Origin: Kordiimonas aestuarii
GTDB lineage: Bacteria > Pseudomonadota > Alphaproteobacteria > Sphingomonadales > Kordiimonadaceae
Direction of reading: 5' to 3'
Length of the DNA stretch: 64,000 nucleotides
Assembly (NCBI RefSeq): GCF_025574465.1
Contig: NZ_JAOBPP010000009.1
Location: 27,742 to 91,741 of the forward strand
Below the pieces are notes generated by a model. That model had not been told where the DNA came from, did no database searches, and saw only the letters and a list, made by a program, of their open reading frames with translations. The position numbers and the translations under genes were made by a program. Below are positions 36,847 through 44,209 of this stretch, one piece after another. The first letter of the stretch is position 1. Every line of letters starts with the position of its first letter.

Positions 36847-36876
36847 GGGGCCGGAGTGACCTTTCTCTCCGGCCCC
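36847..36876 (-). terminator. Strong hairpin after the TonB receptor, no T-tract
   Basis: GGGGCCGGAG (36847-36856) and CTCCGGCCCC (36867-36876) form a perfect 10-bp GC-rich stem. Neither side has a T run, so it is more likely an attenuator or mRNA-stabilising hairpin between receptor and ligase than a full terminator. That would allow the receptor to be made in excess over the enzymes. Confidence 0.45.
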
Positions 36877-36887
36877 ATACCTGGGGT

Positions 36888-39152
36888 TTAAAACTTCACG
36901 CCAAGCGTTGCCGTAATGGTGCGTGGTGGTCCATAGAAGGTGGTGATGTTGTTCTCAAGGCCGAGGGTCGGGAAATTGTAACCCGCGGTCTTGTATTCCT
37001 TGTCACCAAGGTTCTTGCCGTGCAGACCAAGTGAATAGTTGCCGTTCTCTGACGTCCAGACGATGCTGGCATTAAAGAGACTGTAGGCATCCTGATCAAT
37101 CTCCGTGACCGGCGTTTCAAACTGAACGATCGAGCCTTTGTGCGACCAGTTGCCGTTGAAGCTGATGGTGCTGCCGTTTGACATTGGCATCATGTAGGTC
37201 ATGCCGACATAGGACATGAATTCGGGCGTGTTCTGCACGGCCCGCTGGTCCGCGACGTTTACACCATTCAACAGCCATTCTTTGATCTCGGCATCGAGAA
37301 GGTTCAGCGAGGTCTGCAGGGTCAGGTTTTCGGAAAGAAGGAAAGTGCCTTCAAATTCGATACCTTTGATCGTTGCCTTACCAGCGTTGGTCACGGTGCC
37401 GACAAAGCCGTCGTTGGTGCCATCACCGTCACTGTCGATCGGTAGGGATCCGGGGATCTGCATGTCTTTATAATCGCTGTAGAAAGCGGCAATATTGGTG
37501 CGCGCGCGGCCATCCAACCATGTGGACTTGAGGCCAATCTCGTAGCTATCGAGTGTTTCGGCATCAAAACCGTCTTCTACCTCGGGTGAGGAGAAGTTTG
37601 CCCCGCGCGGGTCGAAGCTGCCAGCCTTGAAGCCGCGGCTGAAGGAGGCATAGACAAGAGCATCATCACTGACCTTGTAATCAAGCGCGACACGCGGCGA
37701 GAAATCTTTGAAAGTGCGGTCATTTTCAAAGTCGCTTGTTGCAGCAAGGAAGATGCTGTCGTCGAAGCCGAAGAAGGGTGAGCCCTGACCAAGATAGTTG
37801 CCGCGGAAAATATCGGCGGAGCGCTTGTCGTTTGTGTACCGACCGCCAACAGAGACGGAAACCGCATCGTTCACCTCATAGGTGAGGTCAGCGAACAGGG
37901 ACCATGCCTTGGTATCCACCGTGCCGCCCGTGTAGGCAACCAGTTCGTCGCCATAAGCAACGCGGCCAAGCTGGCCGAGCACTACGTCAAAGTCGTTCGA
38001 TGCACTGGCGTCCAGATAGTAAAACCCAAACACACCGGACAATTTGTTGCCAGTGTAAAGAAGCTGGAATTCCTGGCTGAATTGCTCGTTATCATAAATA
38101 ACGGGAGCGTCCATGTCATCGACTGCCAGGCTGTCGAAATCGATGACAGACTCGGTATAGTCTTCACGGTAGGCCGTGATGGATTTAAGCGTCACTGTGT
38201 CGCTGGCTGTCCATTCAATTGTGCCCTGGATGCCTTTTGCCGTGACTTCGTTATTGCCGTTGATACCGCTGGTGGAACCGTTCTCGGTGGCGCCAGCGTA
38301 AGTGTCATAAACACTATCGGTTACCGGTGTGCCGCTGACCGCGCCGGGATAGGGACGATAGCCCGCCACCGCATTCGAATCATCATCTGTGTAGTCGGCG
38401 GAAATGCGGACGAACAAACTGTCGCTTGGCAGGAACTCGATGCTGGCGCGTGCGGCAAGGATCTCTTTGTTATAGTGTTCTTCGCCTGTGGTTAGGTTTT
38501 CACCGAACCCGTCGCGATTGAGCGATGCGACGGTTGCGCCGACGCGAACCTTCTCACTGACCGGCATGGAAGCCTTGGCGACGGCATCAATCTGGTTATA
38601 GCTGCCATAAGAAAGCTTGAGGCCAAACTCGGGCTCGTCCGACAGGCGCTTGGTGACATATTTGATCGCGCCACCGACCGCATTACGGCCATAAAGTGTG
38701 CCCTGTGGGCCGCGCAGAATTTCAACCCGTTCAACGTCATAGATGTCGAGGAGGGCGCCTTGAGGGCGCGCCATGTAAACATCATCAAGGTATAGCGCTA
38801 CCCCTTGCTCAAAACCCGCGAGCGGATCTTGTTGACCTACGCCGCGGATGAACGCTGTAAGGGTGGAACTGGTCGCGCGGGAAGGCTCAAGCGTTACGCT
38901 TGGCGCCATTTGTGCCAGTTCTGTGATGTCGGCTGCGCCGCGCAGGGCAAGATCACTTCCGGAAAATGCAGAAACGGCAATTGGAACATCCTGAAGGCTT
39001 TCTGTGCGTCTGCGCGCTGTGACCTGGATTTCCTCCAGCGCCATCACGCTTGTATCTGCGCTCTCTTGCGCCAGAGTTGGATTGGCGACCACCATCGCAG
39101 CGGAGCCTGCGCAGCCCATCAGGGCAACGCGTAGTGCGTTAGATACTCTCAT
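36888..39152 (-). CDS. TonB-dependent outer-membrane receptor of the TetR-linked operon
   Basis: The 754-residue receptor has a signal peptide (about 1-28, ending PTLAQ), a TonB-box-like LEEIQVTARRR, and a plug domain (about 45-160, with DVPIAVSAFSG and ILRGPQGTLYGRNAVGG). The beta-barrel ends in ITATLGVKF with the expected terminal Phe. The start at 39152 follows GGGGAGGGAAAT; the open frame to 39227 crosses the promoter. It is the first gene of the operon with the acyl-CoA ligase and hydrolase. It is divergent from TetR, with operator repeats inside its promoter, so uptake of an organic acid or ester is likely. Confidence 0.93.
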   Translation of the reverse strand: MRVSNALRVALMGCAGSAAMVVANPTLAQESADTSVMALEEIQVTARRRTESLQDVPIAVSAFSGSDLALRGAADITELAQMAPSVTLEPSRATSSTLTAFIRGVGQQDPLAGFEQGVALYLDDVYMARPQGALLDIYDVERVEILRGPQGTLYGRNAVGGAIKYVTKRLSDEPEFGLKLSYGSYNQIDAVAKASMPVSEKVRVGATVASLNRDGFGENLTTGEEHYNKEILAARASIEFLPSDSLFVRISADYTDDDSNAVAGYRPYPGAVSGTPVTDSVYDTYAGATENGSTSGINGNNEVTAKGIQGTIEWTASDTVTLKSITAYREDYTESVIDFDSLAVDDMDAPVIYDNEQFSQEFQLLYTGNKLSGVFGFYYLDASASNDFDVVLGQLGRVAYGDELVAYTGGTVDTKAWSLFADLTYEVNDAVSVSVGGRYTNDKRSADIFRGNYLGQGSPFFGFDDSIFLAATSDFENDRTFKDFSPRVALDYKVSDDALVYASFSRGFKAGSFDPRGANFSSPEVEDGFDAETLDSYEIGLKSTWLDGRARTNIAAFYSDYKDMQIPGSLPIDSDGDGTNDGFVGTVTNAGKATIKGIEFEGTFLLSENLTLQTSLNLLDAEIKEWLLNGVNVADQRAVQNTPEFMSYVGMTYMMPMSNGSTISFNGNWSHKGSIVQFETPVTEIDQDAYSLFNASIVWTSENGNYSLGLHGKNLGDKEYKTAGYNFPTLGLENNITTFYGPPRTITATLGVKF

Positions 39153-39197
39153 ATTTCCCTCCCCAGGGTTGTGAGTAGATTTATCGACCTTGGTCTT

Positions 39198-39252
39198 ATT
39201 AAAATTCAACATCCGTTGAAATGTCAATATAAAAATTCAACGATCATTGAAT
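39198..39252. promoter_or_regulatory. Two TetR operator dyads over opposed promoters
   Basis: Two matching inverted repeats lie 31 bp apart centre to centre: TTCAAC-ATCC-GTTGAA (39205-39220) and TTCAAC-GATC-ATTGAA (39236-39251). On the minus strand a strong promoter, TTGACA (complement of 39222-39227) with an 18-base spacer and TTTAAT (complement of 39198-39203), reads into the TonB receptor, and the first dyad fills its spacer. On the plus strand TATAAA (39228-39233) could be the TetR gene's -10 box, with the second dyad just after it. The layout predicts repression of both genes. Confidence 0.68.
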
Positions 39253-39320
39253 TTAGTGCTGTTTGGGATTTACGTGCATAGTCGCCTTGGGCTAAGAGTG
39301 AAGGAAATGGAGGGGGAAGA

Positions 39321-39992
39321 GTGGCAAAAACCACACCGAACCGGCGGGTCAAACGTAAAGACAGAATTCTGGACGCGGCTGAAGCTTTGTTTGCAAAGCA
39401 TGGCTTTGATGGTGTCTCGATGCGTATGGTTGCAGACAGGGCCAAGGTAGACCTTGCGCTGGCAAGCTATCATTTTGGCAGTAAACGCGGCCTTTTTGAC
39501 GCTGTGCTGCTGCGTCGCGCCGAGGTCTTGAACAAGACACGCCTTGAAGCGCTTGAGAAATGTCAGGCGGACGCAGGCGAGGACGGCCCATCGGTGGAAG
39601 ATATCATTGATGCTTTCCTCAAGCCGCTTCTGGCCCATGGCTATCAGGAAGATGAAGGCTGGCTGCATTATTTTGAGTTGATCGCACAGATCAACAACTC
39701 GCCGGAATGGGGCGGGCAGCTTATGACCAAATATTTCGACCCGCTCGTGCGCCGGTTCATGGATGCGCTGAAAAAGGCGCTGCCGGACGCGGAAGCTGAA
39801 AATATCTACTGGAGCTACCATTTCCTTTCCGGGGCTCTGACACTGACCTTCGCTCATACTGGCCGTATTGATCAGTTGTCGGACGGGGTGGCGAAGTCCG
39901 AGGATATGGTAAGCGCGTATGAACGCATGGTGCCGTTTGTCGCGGCTGGTTTCCGGCAGCTTTGTGTGCCCAAAGACCGGGAAAACACATAA
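39321..39992 (+). CDS. TetR family transcriptional regulator
   Basis: The 223-residue protein has an N-terminal TetR helix-turn-helix (about 10-58, RILDAAEALFAKHGFDGVSM then ALASYHFGSKRGLFDAVL) and an all-helical ligand/dimer domain with a C-terminal segment of the kind found in CerR/YbiH-like regulators. The start is GTG at 39321, preceded by AGGGGGAAGA. It is divergent from the TonB receptor operon, and two identical-style inverted repeats lie between them, so it most likely represses both itself and that operon. The ligand would be the imported compound or its CoA ester (inference). Confidence 0.9.
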   Translation: MAKTTPNRRVKRKDRILDAAEALFAKHGFDGVSMRMVADRAKVDLALASYHFGSKRGLFDAVLLRRAEVLNKTRLEALEKCQADAGEDGPSVEDIIDAFLKPLLAHGYQEDEGWLHYFELIAQINNSPEWGGQLMTKYFDPLVRRFMDALKKALPDAEAENIYWSYHFLSGALTLTFAHTGRIDQLSDGVAKSEDMVSAYERMVPFVAAGFRQLCVPKDRENT

Positions 39993-40046
39993 CAGAGAAG
40001 GGAAGGGCGGCAGTTTTGCTGCTCTAATCATAAACAGGGTGGACCA

Positions 40047-42251
40047 ATGAAGAAGATGAATATTGCGGCGGCGCTGGTATGTGCCGCATCAATGACGGCG
40101 GCAGCAAAAGCGGATGACCTTACAATTGAACGCCTGCTTGGCAGCCCAAGCCTGAGTGGCCCCACTGTGCAAGGGCTTCAGCTGTCGCCAGATGGCAAGC
40201 GGGTGACATTCCTGCGTGGCAAGGAAGAGAATCAGGCGCAACTGGACCTGTGGGAATTTGATGTCACGACAGGTGATGCGACGCTTCTTGTGGACTCAAA
40301 TGTGCTTTTGGGCGGCGAAGCGGAGGAGTTGAGCGAGGAAGAAAAGGCTCGGCGCGAGCGTAACCGCACGCTGACCGGCAAATCTGGCATTCTCAGTTAC
40401 TTTTGGTCCGGCGATGGCACCAAACTTCTGTTTCCGCTCGGGGGTGATGTATATGTCCTGCCGCTGGAGGGGAAGGTAAAGCGTCTCACTAAAACCCCCG
40501 AATATGAAACCGACATCAAGTTTAGCCCGAAAGGGACGTATGTTTCCTTCGTGCGAGATCGGGAGCTGTTTGTTGTGAACGTGGACAGCGGCACTGAAAA
40601 GCAGCTCACAACGGGTTCGAGCGATACGATAGCCAATGGCATGGCCGAGTTTATCGCACAGGAAGAGCTGGGGCGGTATACCGGTTACTGGTGGTCACCA
40701 GATGAGACCAAGGTTGCTTATGAACAGTTTGATGAAAGCGGGGTGATCGTCAAGGACCGCTATGAAGTACAGCCAGATGGCGGTGTTGTGACCCTCAAGC
40801 AGCGTTATCCGGAGGCCGGTAGTGCCAATGTTACAGTGAAACTGGGCGTGGCTGAAGTCGCCTCCGGCGAAAGTCACTGGGTGTCACTGGGTGATGAGGA
40901 GGACATCTATCTGGGGCGTGTTGGTTGGACAGCCGACAGCAGCAATGTCATTTTTCAGCGCCTTAACCGCTCCCAGACACTGCTTGATATGATCGCATCC
41001 GATTTAAATGGTGGTGTAGAAACTCTGTTGAGCGAAAAGTCAGACATCTGGGTGAACCTTCACAACAACCTGAATTTTCTGGCTGACGGGCGTTTTGTCT
41101 GGACGAGCGAGAAAACCGGCTATCGCCACATTTATCTTTATGGGTCGGATGGTAAGGAAATCCGGGCGTTAACCGCAGGCGACTGGGTTGTAAATGAAAT
41201 TGAGAAGGTCGATGCGGGGGCTGGCCTTGTTTATTTCACGGGCTACAAGGATAGTCCGATCGAACAACACCTGTATTCCGTTGCGCTCAAGGGCGGCGAA
41301 GTGGTGCGCATAAGCCGCGAAGCGGGTTGGCATCAGGTGGAAGTGGGTGATGGTATTTTCGTTGATAAGTTTTCAAGCCCGGACCAGCCACCTCAGATAA
41401 TGGTGCGTTCGCTGGCTGACGGCACCACCAGGTCTGCGGTGCTTGCCAACGAACTGGACAGTGAGCATCCGTTTGCTCCCTATAATGACGGTTCCGTAGA
41501 GACAGAATTTGGCACGATCAAAGCCAGCGATGGCACAGACCTGTATTATCGTCTGTACCGCCCGGCCACCCTCGAAGCAGGAAAAAAATATCCCGCGGTA
41601 ATGGCACCATATGGCGGACCGCATGGCCAGCGTGTGAGGCGGGAGTGGAAGCTTGATTTCAACAACTATCTTGCCCGTAACGGTTATGTAGTGATGGTGC
41701 TGGACAACCGCGGCATGTGGAACCGGGGCCTCGCGTTTGAAGGCCATATCAAGAATGCCATGGGAACTGTCGAGATTGATGATCAGGTGTCTGGTGTCAA
41801 CTATCTGAAAGGCCGCGATTATATCGATGGTGACCGGATTGGCATTTGGGGATGGTCCTACGGCGGTTATATGACCCTGATGGCGCTCTTCAAGGAGCCC
41901 GATGTCTTCAAGGCTGGTGTCTCTGTGGCGCCGGTGACCGATTGGCGGTTGTATGACACGGGGTATACGGAACGTTATCTCGGGCACCCTGACGCGCCGG
42001 GCGATGTTTATAACAAGTCCAGTGTTTTCCCCTATGTAGACACGTTCAACGGTGATCTGTTGCTGATCCACGGCATGGCAGACGACAATGTGTTCTTCGA
42101 CAATTCCGTGAAGCTGATGTCGGTGCTGCAGAATAAGAACAAGCCGTTTGAACTGATGACATACCCGGGCAAGAAGCATGGCATCCGGGGGGATGTGCAG
42201 GCGCACCTGTATAACAGGGCATTCGATTTTTTTGAGCGTTCACTCAAGTAG
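40047..42251 (+). CDS. Dipeptidyl peptidase IV-like S9 serine peptidase
   Basis: The 734-residue protein has a signal peptide (about 1-22, ending AAAKA), an N-terminal beta-propeller (about 50-480) and a C-terminal alpha/beta-hydrolase domain. The catalytic triad reads as Ser604 (GWSYGGY), Asp679 (MADDNVFF) and His711 (KKHGI). AQEELGRYTGYWWSPD holds the Glu pair that binds the free N-terminus in DPP-IV enzymes. It should clip X-Pro or X-Ala dipeptides from peptides in the periplasm. It follows the TetR gene in the same direction by 54 bases, so it may share its transcript, and it has a strong terminator. Confidence 0.93.
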   Translation: MKKMNIAAALVCAASMTAAAKADDLTIERLLGSPSLSGPTVQGLQLSPDGKRVTFLRGKEENQAQLDLWEFDVTTGDATLLVDSNVLLGGEAEELSEEEKARRERNRTLTGKSGILSYFWSGDGTKLLFPLGGDVYVLPLEGKVKRLTKTPEYETDIKFSPKGTYVSFVRDRELFVVNVDSGTEKQLTTGSSDTIANGMAEFIAQEELGRYTGYWWSPDETKVAYEQFDESGVIVKDRYEVQPDGGVVTLKQRYPEAGSANVTVKLGVAEVASGESHWVSLGDEEDIYLGRVGWTADSSNVIFQRLNRSQTLLDMIASDLNGGVETLLSEKSDIWVNLHNNLNFLADGRFVWTSEKTGYRHIYLYGSDGKEIRALTAGDWVVNEIEKVDAGAGLVYFTGYKDSPIEQHLYSVALKGGEVVRISREAGWHQVEVGDGIFVDKFSSPDQPPQIMVRSLADGTTRSAVLANELDSEHPFAPYNDGSVETEFGTIKASDGTDLYYRLYRPATLEAGKKYPAVMAPYGGPHGQRVRREWKLDFNNYLARNGYVVMVLDNRGMWNRGLAFEGHIKNAMGTVEIDDQVSGVNYLKGRDYIDGDRIGIWGWSYGGYMTLMALFKEPDVFKAGVSVAPVTDWRLYDTGYTERYLGHPDAPGDVYNKSSVFPYVDTFNGDLLLIHGMADDNVFFDNSVKLMSVLQNKNKPFELMTYPGKKHGIRGDVQAHLYNRAFDFFERSLK

Positions 42252-42279
42252 AGCGCGTTGCCGGATATCGATTAAATGG

Positions 42280-42305
42280 AAAAGGCCGGTTATCTCCGGC
42301 CTTTT
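42280..42305. terminator. Bidirectional terminator between peptidase and SemiSWEET genes
   Basis: AAAAGGCCGG (42280-42289) and CCGGCCTTTT (42296-42305) form a perfect stem with a 6-base loop and runs of A and T on the two sides. It serves both convergent genes. Confidence 0.9.
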
Positions 42306-42330
42306 TCATGACTGTTGTGAATTTTTTATT

Positions 42331-42585
42331 TCAGCCGAAACGGAGCTTGGCAACGATGACCGAGCTTGCCAGCCCAAAGGTGATGACGTTGGCGATGATC
42401 ACAGGAAGATCACCAATTACAAAGCCGTAAACGATCCACATAAAGATACCAGCGCACAGAATAGTAAACATGCTGAGTGATACGTCCTTCGTTGACTTGG
42501 TCCGCCAGGCACGAAGAACCTGCGGTACAAAGGCTATGGTGGTAAGGCTGCCCGCAAGAAGGCCAAGCATGGTTATCGTATTCAC
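42331..42585 (-). CDS. SemiSWEET family sugar transporter
   Basis: This 84-residue protein is a single three-helix bundle, the bacterial half-size SWEET that works as a dimer to carry sugars passively across the inner membrane. Hydrophobic segments are at about 5-22, 38-56 and 62-80. The conserved PQ motif is FVPQVLRAWRTKS (about 19-31), and SLSMFTILCAGIFMW contains the family's second-helix pattern. Length is typical. It stands alone, convergent with the peptidase. The sugar is unknown. Confidence 0.9.
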   Translation of the reverse strand: MNTITMLGLLAGSLTTIAFVPQVLRAWRTKSTKDVSLSMFTILCAGIFMWIVYGFVIGDLPVIIANVITFGLASSVIVAKLRFG

Positions 42586-42754
42586 GGGAACTCTCCCTCA
42601 CATTGGGTGGCGGATGGCTGTATACAGCACCGCGATGTTTGCTCACCTAGTGACACCGAACTGGTGCAAAGGCAACGAAATTAAAGCCTGCTGCAATCCG
42701 CAGCGCACCGGCATTGGCAGCGCTGTCATTAATTCTATCATGCTGCTTAGGAAA

Positions 42755-42955
42755 ATGACGAAGTTTTTACGAAAACGATCTTTGGGTCTTGCAAAATTTT
42801 TTTTCTGGACTATATGGTCCATTAATATCCTTGGCTGGTTTGGGTGCGCCGCTGAAGAGCGCGCCAACAGTGTCGAGACGCGAGTTACGCAGGCCGGATT
42901 TCGGGTGAATTTTCCCTCCCCTTTCCCTCATCCCGGAACGGGGCAGGCGTATTAA
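42755..42955 (+). CDS. Possible small membrane/secreted protein (66 aa), uncertain
   Basis: An open frame with ATG at 42755 codes 66 residues: a basic N-terminus (MTKFLRKRSLGLAK), one hydrophobic stretch (FFFWTIWSINILGWFGCAA), and a polar Pro-rich tail. The stop at 42953-42955 is followed six bases later by a hairpin whose T-run works on this strand, although no other plus-strand gene is nearby. That arrangement is what makes the frame worth listing. Against it, AGGA lies only about two bases from the ATG, and no known family is recognised. The terminator could equally end a small RNA. Homologues in related genomes would decide. Confidence 0.25.
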   Translation: MTKFLRKRSLGLAKFFFWTIWSINILGWFGCAAEERANSVETRVTQAGFRVNFPSPFPHPGTGQAY

Positions 42956-42961
42956 ATGGCG

Positions 42962-43000
42962 AAAGCCGGGAAGGTGGCTGGCACCACTTCCCGGCTTTTT
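42962..43000 (+). terminator. Hairpin terminator between the small frame and the hydrolase
   Basis: AAAGCCGGGAAG (42962-42973) pairs with CTTCCCGGCTTT (42987-42998), with a possible inner GGTG/CACC extension, and is followed by five T in the plus direction. On the minus strand only three T follow, so it would be a weaker terminator for the hydrolase gene ending at 43023. Confidence 0.75.
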
Positions 43001-43022
43001 GTCTTGTTGAAGGTGTCAGCTG

Positions 43023-43943
43023 TTACGCGGCCTGTTTAACCGGTTCGGCATCGAGGTCACCTCTTACCGCGCCCAATACGATATCAATCATGGTCCGGAA
43101 TTTCTCGACATGGATCATATGGTCCGCATCAGGCACCGCAATGAAGCGTCCACGCCTGAAACTGTCCGCGACACGCTGATTGGCGGCAACGGGCACAAAA
43201 TGGTCATGTTCCCCGGTAAAGACCGTGGCATCAACGTCCGGCATCAACGAAAGGTCTGTCTTGCCGTCACGCAGAATGCGTAGCGTGTTGTGGCGGAACT
43301 GTTCTTTGATGCCGGTTGTCGCATTAAGTAGTGCGTTTTCAAGTTTGCCAGCGGTGATGCGGCAAAGCTTGTTGCTTTCCCTGAGGTCCAGATTGGTCAT
43401 CAGGTTGGTGAACCCGGCCGCGAACTCTTCCATGCGGTTCCATTCAAGCTGGAACAGCAGCAGGTTAAATTCATAAACCAGTGCATCGGGAAGTTTCTCC
43501 ATGGCCGATGCCAGGATGAGTTTTTCCACGCCAAGATACATCTGGGCATAGCGCATTGCGATAATGCTGCCATATGAACAGCCCAGAAGGTTGATGACAT
43601 CCACACCAAGGCGTTTAAGGCCAAAGTGGATGGCACGACAAATAAACTCGAATGAGAAGGTATGTGGCAGTACGCCGGTATCGCCATTGCCGGGCGTGTC
43701 GATGACAATGACCCAGCTTTCTTTGGCGAGGGCCATGCTCAACTTCTCAACCTGGCTAATGTTTTGAAATGCACCGCCGATAAAAACAAGCGGTATATCC
43801 GTCAGCCCCTTTGAGTATTCCTTCAGGTGAATTGGGAACCCTTCAAAGGAAAAGCTGTGGAAACAGGTGTCATATGAAAGTGTATGTAAGGTAGTCACGG
43901 GCAGCCTCATAGTTAACGTAGTTGATACAAGTTGCCTGATCAT
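43023..43943 (-). CDS. Alpha/beta hydrolase of unknown substrate
   Basis: The 306-residue protein has an alpha/beta-hydrolase fold: oxyanion area FIGGAFQNISQ, nucleophile elbow LLGCSYGSII (Ser at about 147), acid in FTGEHDHFVP and His in PDADHMIH. Such proteins split esters, amides or thioesters; a thioesterase-like role is possible, but nothing specific is seen. There is no signal peptide. The start is uncertain: ATG 43943 and ATG 43910 both lack good ribosome sites. It is divergent from prfC across 266 bases. Confidence 0.82.
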   Translation of the reverse strand: MIRQLVSTTLTMRLPVTTLHTLSYDTCFHSFSFEGFPIHLKEYSKGLTDIPLVFIGGAFQNISQVEKLSMALAKESWVIVIDTPGNGDTGVLPHTFSFEFICRAIHFGLKRLGVDVINLLGCSYGSIIAMRYAQMYLGVEKLILASAMEKLPDALVYEFNLLLFQLEWNRMEEFAAGFTNLMTNLDLRESNKLCRITAGKLENALLNATTGIKEQFRHNTLRILRDGKTDLSLMPDVDATVFTGEHDHFVPVAANQRVADSFRRGRFIAVPDADHMIHVEKFRTMIDIVLGAVRGDLDAEPVKQAA

Positions 43944-44209
43944 TTTTCGCAGAAATCTGCGCCTTACAGATGGTGCCTGCCACCTATATGGTTAATGGAC
44001 GGGGCAGTACATGAAATCCGCTTAGGTTGCAAGGAGAGCCAAGGGTGTTTCGGAAGATGGCGCTAGAAAATGATCGAGCGTGACATTTTTGCGACAAATT
44101 TGATTAAAATTGTCCTTAATTCTCCTTTCATTCAGTGAAAAAAGCGCTAGGGTGCGCGCAGAATTTCAACTGCTCCCGCAGCTCGGGGCTGAATTTTGGA
44201 CGATTCGTA

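Larger units (their letters stand above)
42586..43022. other. Intergenic region with a possible small gene
   Basis: This 437-base stretch lies upstream of the SemiSWEET gene and downstream of the alpha/beta hydrolase, both on the minus strand. It should hold the SemiSWEET promoter. On the plus strand it contains a possible 66-codon gene (42755-42955) followed closely by a hairpin with a good T-tract (42962-43000), described separately. An unusually AT-rich tract lies at 42740-42835. Confidence 0.5.

Noticed and set aside
42643..42867. 74-codon minus-strand frame in the gap after the SemiSWEET gene
   Set aside because: No ribosome site, and composition unlike coding DNA; the plus-strand frame followed by a terminator is the better candidate.
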